Below the pieces are notes generated by a model. The model saw only the letters and a program-made list of their open reading frames with translations. It made no database searches and was not told where the DNA came from. A stretch of DNA of 62,494 nt, taken from positions 1 through 62,494 of the forward strand of contig JAFUZP010000024.1 in assembly GCA_017476545.1 (NCBI GenBank), in the 5' to 3' direction. Numbering within the stretch: the first letter of the stretch is position 1; every line of letters starts with the position of its first letter. The translations under genes and the position numbers were made by a program. Positions 23,050 through 32,290 of the stretch are shown here, piece after piece. The DNA comes from Alloprevotella sp. Lineage in GTDB: Bacteria; Bacteroidota; Bacteroidia; Bacteroidales; Bacteroidaceae.

Positions 23050-23682
23050 ATGAAGAACGAAACGAAACTTGGCGGCGTGCTGTCCGCCGCTGTAGGGACT
23101 GCGGAGGCTGCGGCTCCCGCGGAGGGTACGAAGAAGTACGTGCCGCCTACGATGGAGGTTATCCCGCTGGGCCCGCAGCGGCTGCTGGCGACGAGCGGAG
23201 CGGTGTCCGGCCCGCCCGTGCCGGTCACCATCACGCCGATAGGAGTTGATTACTATGCGCAACTACTTGCCGGCAGCGGCCAAGGTTGGTGTATCGGAGC
23301 TAAGGGCTGGGATTTCGAGTGCAGAGACCTCGGGAGCTCTTTCATGAGCAGGTATGCAGCCTCTGTGGGACTCATGCAAGCCTATTTGGATAGCCGGACC
23401 GACTGCCCGAACTTTGGCTACGGCCCGGCGTTATCCTGCGGCCCCGGCACCCTCATGGCACCGAGCAGCATGCCCGAAATCAGTTTCGGCGGCGGCGTGG
23501 CTTGGACTGCGGCGGAGTTCTTCTCCGGCGCGCAGTTCGACGCTTGTTCCGACGGCACGACCTTCAGCGGGACGTACGACGGCCGCCGCTTCGAGGGTAT
23601 GATAACGGGGATGGAGTTTATCGATGGCGACCCGGATGATCAATGTCGGCCGCCCAATGTGGTAGATTTTTCTAATATTTAA
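23050..23682 (+). CDS. 210-residue protein of unknown function with KYVPPTMEV motif
   Basis: The start is ATG 23050. The N-terminus is Ala-rich (LSAAVGTAEAAAPAEG) without a usual signal peptide, then KKYVPPTMEVIPLGPQRLLA and TSGA. From memory, a similar K-Y-x-x-P-x-x-E-V ... L-L-A-x-S-G segment occurs in many small Bacteroidales proteins; this is not verified. The rest is rich in G, S and aromatic residues, with five or six cysteines (CIGAKGWDFEC, DCPNFGYGPALSC, DACSDG, DDQC) that could pair if exported. It follows the repeat cassette and a GC-rich hairpin. I do not recognise a function. Confidence 0.65.
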   Translation: MKNETKLGGVLSAAVGTAEAAAPAEGTKKYVPPTMEVIPLGPQRLLATSGAVSGPPVPVTITPIGVDYYAQLLAGSGQGWCIGAKGWDFECRDLGSSFMSRYAASVGLMQAYLDSRTDCPNFGYGPALSCGPGTLMAPSSMPEISFGGGVAWTAAEFFSGAQFDACSDGTTFSGTYDGRRFEGMITGMEFIDGDPDDQCRPPNVVDFSNI

Positions 23683-23814
23683 ATAATGTCAAACCATCCG
23701 ATTAAAACGGAGGAGCTATGAGCTATCCTTATGTGACCCGGGCAATCAGAGCCCTAAGGACAAGAGCGTGAACTTCCACGTGCAGAGCGCCTCGCAGCCC
23801 GTTGTGGGATGAAA

Positions 23815-23900
23815 GTTGAGTGCCTAGTGAACTATGAGTACAGTGGTACTGTACTGGCAGTACACTAGGCACTCAACTGGCAGTACAGTACCACTGTACT
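23815..23900. repeat. Interlocking inverted repeats A-B-A'-B'
   Basis: Arm A GTTGAGTGCCTAGTG (23815-23829) pairs with A' (23863-23877). Arm B AGTACAGTGGTACTGTACTG (23837-23856) pairs with B' (23881-23900). All arms are perfect. The order A-B-A'-B' makes the two stems mutually exclusive, or a pseudoknot. B and B' are each also self-complementary (AGTACAGT/ACTGTACT). Confidence 0.85.
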
Positions 23901-23976
23901 TTTGCCCCAACCGCAGCGTACTTGCAACGCGCTCTCGTCCAGCGCATTACGGAGCCCCGAAAAATTCCCCCGAAAA

Positions 23977-23998
23977 GCCCGCTCCGGCGGGCCTTTTT
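23977..23998 (+). terminator. Intrinsic terminator
   Basis: GCCCGC-TCCG-GCGGGC followed by CTTTTT. It lies about 170 bp upstream of the PBP promoter and would stop read-through from the 23050 region. Confidence 0.8.
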
Positions 23999-24144
23999 CG
24001 TGCCTCGTGCGGGGGCGTCCCGGGGACTCGGGCGGGGGCTTCCGTGGGGTGCTGAGGATGGTGCGCGCGGGGCCGGAACGCTGCCCGGGCGCGGGGCGCG
24101 CTGCTCGGATGCGGGGCGCGGTGTGCGGAAAGCCGTGCGGAAAT

Positions 24145-24175
24145 TTGCTTTTCCGCGACGTATTCTCTATATTTG
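24145..24175 (+). promoter_or_regulatory. Promoter of the class A PBP gene
   Basis: TTG 24145-24147, a 20-bp spacer and TATATTTG 24168-24175. It sets the start of the PBP at 24222 and rules out the ORF's upstream extension to 23922. Confidence 0.85.
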
Positions 24176-24221
24176 CTTCGCAATACGCGCGGCGTGGGCC
24201 GTGCGGAGGCAAAGAGTGACT

Positions 24222-26669
24222 ATGAGAAAGAAATTCGTTAGGACTATGTGGGGGCTGTTCGGCCTCCTGGTCGGCTTGATATTCTTGGCCGTCGTGGCTA
24301 TCGACAAGGGCTGGGTGGGGTACATGCCGGACATGGCGGACCTGCAGGACCCGATAGACAAGTATGCTTCCCAGCTGATTTCAGCGGACGGGAAGGTGCT
24401 GGGCTCCTGGTCGCAGAACGAGAACCGGGAGTATGTCCCCTTCGACAGTATCAGCCCGCATGTCTTCCATGCGCTGATCGCTACGGAGGACGTGCGCTTC
24501 TACGAGCATACAGGGGTGGATGCCCGGGCACTGGCCCGCGCCGTCGTGAAGCGCGGCCTCTTCGGCCAGAAGTCGGCCGGCGGCGGCAGCACCATCACAC
24601 AGCAGCTGGCCAAGCAGCTCTACTCCAAGCGGGCGAAATCCACCGTGGAGCGCCTGCTACAGAAGCCGATAGAGTGGGTAATCGCCGTGGAGCTGGAGCG
24701 GCACTACACGAAAGAGGAGATTATGACGCTCTACCTGAACTACTTCGACTTCCTGCACAACGCCGTTGGCATCAAGACGGCGGCGAAGGTGTACTTCAAC
24801 AAGAAGCCGCTCTACCTGAACCTGAGCGAGGCTACGCTGCTGGTCGGTATGCTCCAGAACCCGGCCTACTTCAACCCCGTGCGGCATGCGGAGCGGTGTC
24901 TGAGCCGCCGCAACGTCGTGCTGGACAAGATGGAGAAGGCGGGCTACCTGACCCATGCCGACGTGGTGCGCCACCAGGGGGACTCGCTGAAGCTGGACTT
25001 CCACAGACCCGACCACAAGGTGGGGCTGACGCCCTACCTGCGCGAATACCTGCGCCGCATCATGATGGCGAACAAGCCCGACCCCTCGGACTACCAGGCC
25101 TGGCAGCGTCAGCAGTTCTACGAGGACTCCCTGGGCTGGGCCACGAACCCGCTGTACGGCTGGTGCAAGAAGAACACGAAGCATAACGGCAAGTACTATA
25201 ACCTATATACGGACGGCCTGAAGATCTACACGACCGTGGACACGCGGATGCAGCGCTACGCCGAGGAGGCCGTCACGCAGCACGTGGCCAAGTACTTGCA
25301 GCGCATCTTCAACGGGCAGCGGCACGGCAATGCGGTGTTCCCCTATGTCGGCATCTCGCAGAAGCAGCGGGACAACATCCTGCAGCGCAGCGTGAAGCAG
25401 TCCCTGCGCTACGCCCAGATGAAGGAGGCGGGCGCGTCGGACGAGGAGATAGACAAGGCTTTCAGGACGAAGACGGAGATGACGGTCTTCACTTACCGGG
25501 GCGAGCGCGACACCCTGATGTCGCCGATGGACTCCATCCTGCACTACAAGTCCTTCCTCCGCTCCGCCTTGGTGTCCATGGACCCGACGAACGGACACGT
25601 CAAGGCATACGTGGGCGGGCTGGACTATACGCACTTCCAATACGACATGGGGCTTGTAGGGCGTCGCCAGGTAGGCTCAACGATGAAGCCGTTCGTCTAT
25701 TCGCTTGCGATGGAGGACGGCTATTCTCCCGACTACACGGTGCGTAACATCCAGCGCAGCTACGGCGGCTGGACACCGAAGAACGGCAGCAAGGCCGCAT
25801 ACGGTGCGATGATGCCGCTGCGCTGGGGACTCGCAACGTCGAACAACTGGATTACGGCCGGCATCATGAGCGAGGTGGACCCGAGCGGGCGCAGGCTGGA
25901 GCGGATGTTACAGGAACTGGGCGTGGCGAACCACGACGTGAAACCCTCAATGGTCCTCTGCCTTGGCCCGTGCGAAATTACGGCCTGCGAGCTGGCCAGT
26001 GCCTATACGATGTTTGCTAACAGGGGGATTCACAGCGCTCCCATCTTCGTTACGCGCATTGAGGACAGCCAGGGGAACATCGTGGCCGAGTTCCAGCCGC
26101 GACAGAACGAAGTGATTAGTGAGCTGAGTGCCTACGAGATGCTCGGTATGCTACAGGGGGTAGCCAACCATGGTACGGGCCGCCGCGTACACGGAATCGC
26201 GGGTAGCGTCGGTCCGATTGCCGCCAAGACAGGAACTACGAACAATAATGCGGACGCTTGGTTCGTGGGTATTGTGCCCCGACTGGTTACGGCGTGCTGG
26301 GTTGGCGGTGAGGACCGCGACATCCACTTCGCTTCTACCTCCATCGGTCAGGGTGCGGCAGCCGCGTTGCCCATCTGGGGCTATTATATGAAGAAAGTCA
26401 TGAGCAACCCCGACTTAGGCTATTCGCCGAAGGACGAGTACCCGGAGTTCGTGCCCGACTCACTGACAGGCGAAATCTACAATAACTATGGCAGTGCTCC
26501 GCCGCGTAGTTACTGGCGGAATGTCCCGCAGTCGGACGACCTGATGTCTGATGACGGGGGTAGCTCTTCCGGCGACGGGCAGGAAACAACCTCCCACCCG
26601 GCTCCGGCGGCTACCGACCCGCGCGATTATAATCAGCCACAACCCAATTCGGAAGGTTTGTTCGAGTGA
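24222..26669 (+). CDS. mrcA: Class A penicillin-binding protein (PBP1a type)
   Basis: 815 residues. The N-terminal anchor is GLFGLLVGLIFLAVVAID. The GT51 domain (residues ~55-230) has ATEDVRFYEHTGVD (catalytic Glu89) and GGSTITQQLAKQLY. The transpeptidase domain has S-x-x-K in GSTMKPF (Ser486), S-x-N as SNN (540-542) and KTGTT (669). It polymerises lipid II and cross-links peptidoglycan at the inner membrane. The C-terminal ~50 residues are a disordered S/P/Q-rich tail. The stop overlaps the kdsB start as ATGA. Confidence 0.95.
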   Translation: MRKKFVRTMWGLFGLLVGLIFLAVVAIDKGWVGYMPDMADLQDPIDKYASQLISADGKVLGSWSQNENREYVPFDSISPHVFHALIATEDVRFYEHTGVDARALARAVVKRGLFGQKSAGGGSTITQQLAKQLYSKRAKSTVERLLQKPIEWVIAVELERHYTKEEIMTLYLNYFDFLHNAVGIKTAAKVYFNKKPLYLNLSEATLLVGMLQNPAYFNPVRHAERCLSRRNVVLDKMEKAGYLTHADVVRHQGDSLKLDFHRPDHKVGLTPYLREYLRRIMMANKPDPSDYQAWQRQQFYEDSLGWATNPLYGWCKKNTKHNGKYYNLYTDGLKIYTTVDTRMQRYAEEAVTQHVAKYLQRIFNGQRHGNAVFPYVGISQKQRDNILQRSVKQSLRYAQMKEAGASDEEIDKAFRTKTEMTVFTYRGERDTLMSPMDSILHYKSFLRSALVSMDPTNGHVKAYVGGLDYTHFQYDMGLVGRRQVGSTMKPFVYSLAMEDGYSPDYTVRNIQRSYGGWTPKNGSKAAYGAMMPLRWGLATSNNWITAGIMSEVDPSGRRLERMLQELGVANHDVKPSMVLCLGPCEITACELASAYTMFANRGIHSAPIFVTRIEDSQGNIVAEFQPRQNEVISELSAYEMLGMLQGVANHGTGRRVHGIAGSVGPIAAKTGTTNNNADAWFVGIVPRLVTACWVGGEDRDIHFASTSIGQGAAAALPIWGYYMKKVMSNPDLGYSPKDEYPEFVPDSLTGEIYNNYGSAPPRSYWRNVPQSDDLMSDDGGSSSGDGQETTSHPAPAATDPRDYNQPQPNSEGLFE

Positions 26670-27439
26670 TGAGGTACATTGCGATTATTCCGGCTCGGTT
26701 TGCCTCCACGCGGTTTCCGGGTAAGCCACTGGCCCCGCTGGCAGGTAAGCCTGTCGTGCAACATGTCTATGAGCGCGTCTCGGAAGTGTTCGCGGAAGTT
26801 TATGTGGCGACGGATGATGAGCGTATCTTTCAAGCGGTTGAGGGTTTCAGAGGACATGCCGTGCTGACACGTGGCGACCATCGGAGCGGAACGGATCGCT
26901 GCTTTGAGGCTTATCAGAAGGTATGCGCTGGGCCTTCCGTGGATAGTACGACACAAACGGTAGTAGTGAACGTACAGGGTGATGAACCCTTCATCGCCGC
27001 AGCACAGCTTGAAGCGATAAAAGGATGCTTTGCCGATGCGGCAGTAGATATAGCCACGCTGGTAAAACCATTCCCGGCCGATACGCCCTTCCCGGTTCTT
27101 GAGAATCCTAATACGCCTAAGGTCGTGTTGGATGACCGGGGCTATGCGATGTGCTTCAGCCGCTCCGTTATCCCTTATCTGCGGGGTGTGCCATGTGAGC
27201 AGTGGCCTGCGCGCCATCGTTACTTGAAGCATATCGGACTCTATGCCTACCGGGCTTCGGTCTTGGGACAAATAACGCAGCTTCCTCCCGGCGACTTGGA
27301 ACAGTGCGAGTCCTTAGAACAATTGCGTTGGTTGCAGGCCGGCTACCGCATCAAGGTGGCTGAGACAGACTTGGATACGGTCGGAATTGATACGCCCGAA
27401 GACTTGCTTGTGGCTGAGCGTTGGCTAACGGGGAAATAA
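26666..27439 (+). CDS. kdsB: 3-deoxy-manno-octulosonate cytidylyltransferase
   Basis: 257 residues. The N-terminal nucleotide-binding loop is IPARFASTRFPGKPLAPLAGKP, with VATDDERI, RGDHRSGTDRC and NVQGDEPFI, the CMP-Kdo synthetase set. It activates Kdo with CTP for lipopolysaccharide core assembly. It overlaps the PBP gene by 4 bp, joining wall and outer-membrane synthesis in one operon. Confidence 0.96.
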   Translation: MMRYIAIIPARFASTRFPGKPLAPLAGKPVVQHVYERVSEVFAEVYVATDDERIFQAVEGFRGHAVLTRGDHRSGTDRCFEAYQKVCAGPSVDSTTQTVVVNVQGDEPFIAAAQLEAIKGCFADAAVDIATLVKPFPADTPFPVLENPNTPKVVLDDRGYAMCFSRSVIPYLRGVPCEQWPARHRYLKHIGLYAYRASVLGQITQLPPGDLEQCESLEQLRWLQAGYRIKVAETDLDTVGIDTPEDLLVAERWLTGK

Positions 27440-27509
27440 TGTAGGGCAGCACAGAAGGTGCCGCCTGAAACCGATAAGAACTATAAGGTTAAATGAAAAA
27501 TAAAGCACA

Positions 27510-28658
27510 ATGAAGAAACAAATAGTTGCAGCGTTCTCTATTTTTATGTTCGGTGGACTCTCTGTTGCTGCCCAGCGGATGCAGGTCGGATCCTATACCT
27601 TTAAGGACGGCTCCGTATATTCAGGCGAGCTCTCAGGCGGGAAACCTTCAGGTAAAGGCAAGACGCAGTGGCTGGACAACGAAGGGCATTTCTACGAAGG
27701 TGAGTACCTGAAAGGGAAGCGCCAAGGAAAAGGACTCATGAACTATGCTACTGGCGAGAAGTACGATGGTGATTGGTTCCAGGATATGCAGCACGGCTAC
27801 GGCGTATATTACTACCTGAACAATAATCGCTATGAGGGTATGTGGGACCGAAACGTGCGCTCGGACATTAAGGGGGTCATGCATTATTACAATGGTGACC
27901 GCTATGAGGGCGGCTGGAAGGCGGACAAACGAAACGGTAGCGGCACTTATGTCTATAAGAACGGTGCTTACTACAAAGGCGACTGGAAGGATGACAAGAA
28001 GGAAGGGCACGGAATTTTTGACTGGAAAGACGGGTCGAAATATGAGGGTGCGTGGTTTAACAACATGCGCCACGGACGTGGGTCTTTCTTCTATGGTAAT
28101 GGAGACTATTACGAGGGTTACTGGAAGAACGATATGCCCGACGGGAAAGGAACTTATAAGTTCAAGAACGGCGATGTTTACGAAGGAGATTATCTCGTAG
28201 GGGAGCGTACTGGAGAAGGTATCTTCCGTTTTGCGAACGGCGATATCTATCAGGGGCACTTCCTCAAGGGCGAACAGAGTGGTGAAGGCACATACCGATG
28301 GAAGGGTACACCGGGTAAGAAAGAAGGTCAAGCCTCCTATACGGGAACTTGGAAGAACAATAAGCGGAACGGGTTTGGCACTTATAAACGGCAGAACGAG
28401 TATGAGTACCAAGGCTACTGGAAGGATAACATGATGGACGGCGAGGGAGTGCTGAAAGTACAGAACGGTGAGCGTTATAAAGGCCAGTTCAAGGAAAACA
28501 AGAAGCATGGTAAGGGAACGATTGTTAATCCTGACGGCTCCAAGTTTGACGGCCATTTTAAGAACGGAGAGAAGGACGGGAAATTCGTAGAATACGACCG
28601 GAACGGGAATGTCACTCGGAAGGGGACTTACCAGAACGGGCGTCTCATGAACAATTAG
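27510..28658 (+). CDS. Exported MORN-repeat protein
   Basis: 382 residues. A signal peptide (MKKQIVAAFSIFMFGGLSVA, then AQ) precedes about fourteen MORN repeats of ~23 residues of the form Y-x-G-x-W/F-x3-x-x-G-x-G, such as YEGEYLKGKRQGKGLMNYATG and YEGYWKNDMPDGKGTYKFKNG. No other domain is seen. MORN proteins form elongated beta-sheets that bind partners or lipids; the role of this periplasmic version is unknown. It is followed by a terminator. Confidence 0.9.
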   Translation: MKKQIVAAFSIFMFGGLSVAAQRMQVGSYTFKDGSVYSGELSGGKPSGKGKTQWLDNEGHFYEGEYLKGKRQGKGLMNYATGEKYDGDWFQDMQHGYGVYYYLNNNRYEGMWDRNVRSDIKGVMHYYNGDRYEGGWKADKRNGSGTYVYKNGAYYKGDWKDDKKEGHGIFDWKDGSKYEGAWFNNMRHGRGSFFYGNGDYYEGYWKNDMPDGKGTYKFKNGDVYEGDYLVGERTGEGIFRFANGDIYQGHFLKGEQSGEGTYRWKGTPGKKEGQASYTGTWKNNKRNGFGTYKRQNEYEYQGYWKDNMMDGEGVLKVQNGERYKGQFKENKKHGKGTIVNPDGSKFDGHFKNGEKDGKFVEYDRNGNVTRKGTYQNGRLMNN

Positions 28659-28667
28659 GACTTAGCG

Positions 28668-28720
28668 CGAGTTGCAGGTAGGCAAGGGGGATTCCCCAAC
28701 CTCTGGCAACTCGTCTTTAT
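28668..28720 (+). terminator. Terminator after the MORN gene
   Basis: CGAGTTGC-AGGT ... ACCT-CTG-GCAACTCG encloses an inner GGGG/CCCC stem and is followed by TCTTTATT. It lies in the 88-bp gap before glgB. Confidence 0.7.
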
Positions 28721-28746
28721 TATATATAATATATGTGTATAGCCCC

Positions 28747-30801
28747 ATGAAAAAAACAACTAAGCCCCAGCAGCTGCGCCTTGTGCGTAACGACCCATGG
28801 CTGGAACCTTATAACGATGCTATTCAGGGACGCCACGATTTCGCCCTCCGGCGGCTTGCAGAACTGACGCGCGTCGGTCGTACGAAGCTTTCCGACTTTG
28901 CTGACGGCCACCTCTATTTCGGCCTGCATCGTACGCCCCGGCAGTGGGTGTTCCGTGAATGGGCACCGACGGCCACAGATATCTATCTTATAGGCGATTT
29001 CAACCAGTGGCAGGAAACGGAGGCATATCGCCTGCACCGCATTCCTGGTACGGAGAACTGGGAGTTGAAGCTGCCTGCCCGTGCGATGTGCCACGGTCAG
29101 CTCTACAAGATGAAGGTGTATTGGCAAGGCGGATGTGGAGAACGCATTCCCGCTTGGTGCCAGCGCGTTGTGCAGGATGAGCGGACGAAGATTTTCAGTG
29201 CGCAAGTGTGGGCACCTGAGACGCCATACAAGTGGAAGCACAGCGGCAGCTTTCGTCCCCAACGTGCCCCGCTGCTCATCTACGAGTGCCATATCGGTAT
29301 GGGGCAGGACGCGGAGGGCGTGGGCACATACCGCGAGTTTCGTGAGCGGGTGTTGCCACGCGTCATTGCAGGCGGCTACAACTGCCTCCAAATTATGGCT
29401 ATACAGGAGCATCCCTATTATGGCAGTTTCGGCTACCATGTCAGCAGTTTCTTCGCTGCCAGCAGTCGCTTCGGCACGCCGGAGGAGTTGAAGGATCTCA
29501 TTGATGAGGCGCACGCGAACGGAATAGCTGTTATCATGGATCTCGTGCAGAGCCATGCCGTCAAGAATGAGGTGGAAGGCCTTGGTAACCTTTGCGGCGA
29601 CAAGAATCAATACTTCTATCCTGGTGACCGTCATGAGCATCCGGCGTGGGACAGTCTTTGCTTCGACTACGGTAAGGGGCAGGTCATCCATTTCCTCCTT
29701 TCCAACTGTAAGTACTGGCTCACGGAGTATCGTTTTGATGGATTCCGTTTTGACGGCGTGACGTCAATGCTATATTACAGCCACGGTCTCGGCGAATCCT
29801 TCGGAAGCTACGGCGACTATTTCAATGGCGGACAGGATGATAATGCCATCTGCTACCTGACGCTTGCCAACCTGCTCATCCATGAGGTTAATCCCCGCGC
29901 CATCACCATTGCGGAGGAAGTGAGCGGGATGCCCGGCCTGGCTGCGCCGTTTGAAGCGGGTGGTTACGGTTTCGACTACCGCATGGCAATGAATATTCCA
30001 GACTATTGGATAAAGCTTATCAAAGAGCAGCGTGACGAAGACTGGAAACCGAGCAGCATCTTCTGGGAGCTGACAAACCGACGTAAGGACGAGGGGACTA
30101 TCAGCTATTGCGAGAGTCACGACCAGGCTCTGGTCGGCGACAAGACCATCATTTTCCGCCTCATTGATGCCGATATGTACTGGCATTTCCGAAAGGGCGA
30201 TGAAAACGGAGTGGTAGAGCGCGGCATAGCCCTCCACAAGATGATCCGTCTGGTGACGGCTTCTACCATCAACGGAGGCTACTTGAACTTTATGGGTAAT
30301 GAGTTCGGCCATCCGGAGTGGATAGACTTCCCCCGTGAGGGTAATGGCTGGAGTTATAAGTATGCACGACGCCAGTGGAACTTGGTGGATAACAAGGCAC
30401 TTTGCTACCATTGGCTGGGGGACTTTGACCGGGCCATGCTGCGTGTCGTCGCTGAGGCCTTCCCCACACATACGGGACCCGGCCGTAAGGTTGCTACGCC
30501 CGTCGTGGAAGTTTGGCATAACGATGGCGACCAGGTACTCGCATACAGTCGTGGCGCGCTGTTGTTCGTATTCAACTTCAGCCCTGCGCGCAGCTTTACG
30601 GACTATGGCTTTATGGTTCCCGAGGGGGCATACGATGTGGTGCTGAACACCGATGCGACGGAGTTTGGCGGTCACGGCTTTGCTGATGACTCGGTGCGCC
30701 ACCTGACGAACTGCGATCCCCTGCTCCAACGCGACGGTAAGGGTTGGCTCCGCCTCTACCTCCCCGCGCGCTCTGCCGTCGTCCTGCGTCGCCAGCCCTG
30801 A
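28747..30801 (+). CDS. glgB: 1,4-alpha-glucan branching enzyme (GH13)
   Basis: 684 residues from ATG 28747. An N-terminal CBM48 module (VFREWAPTATDIYLIGDFNQW) precedes a GH13 barrel with IMDLVQSHA, catalytic Asp in YRFDGFRFDGVTSM, acid Glu in ITIAEEVSGMPG and the third Asp in YCESHDQAL. The close spacing and sequence resemble the eukaryotic-type (GH13_8) branching enzymes found in Bacteroidales. It forms alpha-1,6 branches in glycogen. No other glycogen gene lies beside it. Confidence 0.95.
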   Translation: MKKTTKPQQLRLVRNDPWLEPYNDAIQGRHDFALRRLAELTRVGRTKLSDFADGHLYFGLHRTPRQWVFREWAPTATDIYLIGDFNQWQETEAYRLHRIPGTENWELKLPARAMCHGQLYKMKVYWQGGCGERIPAWCQRVVQDERTKIFSAQVWAPETPYKWKHSGSFRPQRAPLLIYECHIGMGQDAEGVGTYREFRERVLPRVIAGGYNCLQIMAIQEHPYYGSFGYHVSSFFAASSRFGTPEELKDLIDEAHANGIAVIMDLVQSHAVKNEVEGLGNLCGDKNQYFYPGDRHEHPAWDSLCFDYGKGQVIHFLLSNCKYWLTEYRFDGFRFDGVTSMLYYSHGLGESFGSYGDYFNGGQDDNAICYLTLANLLIHEVNPRAITIAEEVSGMPGLAAPFEAGGYGFDYRMAMNIPDYWIKLIKEQRDEDWKPSSIFWELTNRRKDEGTISYCESHDQALVGDKTIIFRLIDADMYWHFRKGDENGVVERGIALHKMIRLVTASTINGGYLNFMGNEFGHPEWIDFPREGNGWSYKYARRQWNLVDNKALCYHWLGDFDRAMLRVVAEAFPTHTGPGRKVATPVVEVWHNDGDQVLAYSRGALLFVFNFSPARSFTDYGFMVPEGAYDVVLNTDATEFGGHGFADDSVRHLTNCDPLLQRDGKGWLRLYLPARSAVVLRRQP

Positions 30802-30840
30802 GCCGCACCGCTGTACGCAGCGGCCGTGCAGCTACGAAAT

Positions 30841-30878
30841 ATCAGTCCGGGACGGATAATTTTCCGTCCCGGACTGAT
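30841..30878 (+). terminator. Terminator after glgB
   Basis: Perfect 16-bp arms ATCAGTCCGGGACGGA and TCCGTCCCGGACTGAT around TAATTT, followed by GCTGTTTCC. It lies in the convergent gap with the MBL gene. Confidence 0.75.
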
Positions 30879-30934
30879 GCTGTTTCCTGCGGTCGCAGGT
30901 ATTTGGGTTCTGTTGGGGGGGGCACCTTCAAATA

Positions 30935-30949
30935 GGAAGTTATACTTCC
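30935..30949. repeat. Palindrome GGAAGTTATACTTCC
   Basis: A 15-bp dyad also found twice after pgk (62217-62231 and 62239-62253, 22 bp apart). In each place it lies in an intergenic stretch near a transcript end. Confidence 0.65.
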
Positions 30950-30990
30950 TCTTCGGAGCCGTTTAAAGGGAGTGGCGCGGTGGCCTCAGC

Positions 30991-31641
30991 TCAGTATGTG
31001 AGGTAGGAATTTTCCGCGCGCTCCTCGCCGATGGTCGTGGCATCGCCGTGGCCGGGTAGGACGGTCACGGCGTCCGGCAGTGCGAGCAGCTGCTCCCGTA
31101 TGCTGTGCAGCAGGTCGCTGGGACTGCCGCCGGGCAGGTCGGTACGGCCTACGGAGCGGCGGAACAGGGTGTCGCCGGAAAGGAGTACGGCGCCGTCCTC
31201 ATTATCGAAGCATACGCCGCCGGGCGTGTGGCCCGGCGTGTGGATTACGCGCAGGGCAGTGTGGCCGAAATTCAATATGGTTCCGTCCGCAAACGCTTCG
31301 CCGGCCGGAGGTACGGGCACTGGCAGGTGGCGATGGATGAACATAGCTACCTGCTCAGCCGTACAGGCGTAGTTGGTTGCTTCAGCTGCATGCATCTCGG
31401 GACGCACGCCGTAGCTGTCATAAAGGAATTGACAGCCGAAGAGGTGGTCGAAATGGGCATGGGTCAGCAGCGACCGCCGCACCCTGAGCCCCCGCGCCGC
31501 GATGAAGTCCTGCAGGGCACGCTGCTCCTCGGGAAAGAAGGCTCCGCAGTCCACGATGGCGGCCTCGCGGCTGTCGTCCCAGAGGAGGTAGGTGTTCTCC
31601 TCTATCATATTGAATGTGAAGCGCTGTATCTGCATATTCAT
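30991..31641 (-). CDS. Metallo-beta-lactamase-fold hydrolase (glyoxalase II-like)
   Basis: 216 residues. The metal-binding motif is LLTHAHFDHLFG (HxHxDH), followed by HTPGHTPGGVCF and SGDTLFRRSVGRTDLPGG, the pattern of short glyoxalase II-like hydrolases. It probably hydrolyses a thioester such as S-lactoylglutathione or an analogue; Bacteroidales lack glutathione in general, so the thiol is uncertain. Its start overlaps the rsmG stop by 4 bp. Confidence 0.9.
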   Translation of the reverse strand: MNMQIQRFTFNMIEENTYLLWDDSREAAIVDCGAFFPEEQRALQDFIAARGLRVRRSLLTHAHFDHLFGCQFLYDSYGVRPEMHAAEATNYACTAEQVAMFIHRHLPVPVPPAGEAFADGTILNFGHTALRVIHTPGHTPGGVCFDNEDGAVLLSGDTLFRRSVGRTDLPGGSPSDLLHSIREQLLALPDAVTVLPGHGDATTIGEERAENSYLTY

Positions 31642-32267
31642 AGTTGTATATATACCACCTTTTTCGTTTCAAAGAACTCCTCGCTGAAGTAGCCCTCCAA
31701 CGGGACGACTTCGCAGCAGTGACGGAAGGGGCGTAGCTCGTTTCCCAGTTCGCCCCCCTTCAGGCAGATGAGGCCGTTGGGCAGCGCGTTCCGCTGCTCT
31801 CGGGCTACGTTCTTCCGCACGAGACGTACGAGTTCGGGTGTCGCCATCACGGCCCGGCTGACGATGAAGTCGTACTTGCCGTGCTCCTCGAGCACGTTCA
31901 TGTGAGCCGTTTCTACATTTCCCAGCCCGGCGGACTCCGCTATGGCCGCCGCCACACGCACCTTTTTTCCGATGCTGTCGATGAGCCGGAAACGGACTTC
32001 CGGATAGAGGATGGCCAGCGGCAGACCGGGAAATCCGCCGCCCGTGCCCACATCCAGAATGCGTGTCCCAGGGCGGAAACGGACGAACTTGGCGATGCCG
32101 AGCGAGTGAAGCACGTGGTGCTCATACAAGTTGCCGATGTCCTTCCGCGAGATGACGTTGATTTTTGCGTTCCACTCCTGATATAGTGCTTCAAGGGCGC
32201 GGAACTGATCACGCTGGGGCTCCGTCAGTTCGGGGAAGTACTTGAAGATAATGTCTACGGTCTGCAT
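31638..32267 (-). CDS. rsmG: 16S rRNA (guanine527-N7)-methyltransferase
   Basis: 209 residues, the usual RsmG length. It has WNAKINVISRKDIGNLYEHH, the AdoMet motif I ILDVGTGGGFPGLPLAI and VSRAVMATPELV. It methylates G527 in helix 18 of 16S rRNA. It overlaps the MBL hydrolase gene (ATGA) and follows the small basic gene by 23 bp. Confidence 0.95.
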   Translation of the reverse strand: MQTVDIIFKYFPELTEPQRDQFRALEALYQEWNAKINVISRKDIGNLYEHHVLHSLGIAKFVRFRPGTRILDVGTGGGFPGLPLAILYPEVRFRLIDSIGKKVRVAAAIAESAGLGNVETAHMNVLEEHGKYDFIVSRAVMATPELVRLVRKNVAREQRNALPNGLICLKGGELGNELRPFRHCCEVVPLEGYFSEEFFETKKVVYIQL

Positions 32268-32290
32268 AATAGTGGAGATGCCGGTGGGGG

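Larger units (their letters stand above)
23683..24144. other. Intergenic region with coding remnant, palindromes and terminator
   Basis: About 460 bp. A short ORF at 23718-23771 (MSYPYVTRAIRALRTRA) follows GGAGG by 4 bp. In another frame, bases up to 23812 read KDKSVNFHVQSASQPVVG then stop, like the tail of a decayed gene. The interlocking inverted repeats (23815-23900) and the terminator at 23977 follow. No complete gene is convincing. Confidence 0.45.

Noticed and set aside
23922-24221. A 100-codon N-terminal extension of the class A PBP
   Set aside because: It is arginine-rich without family similarity, crosses a terminator and a perfect promoter, and the membrane anchor starts at 24222.
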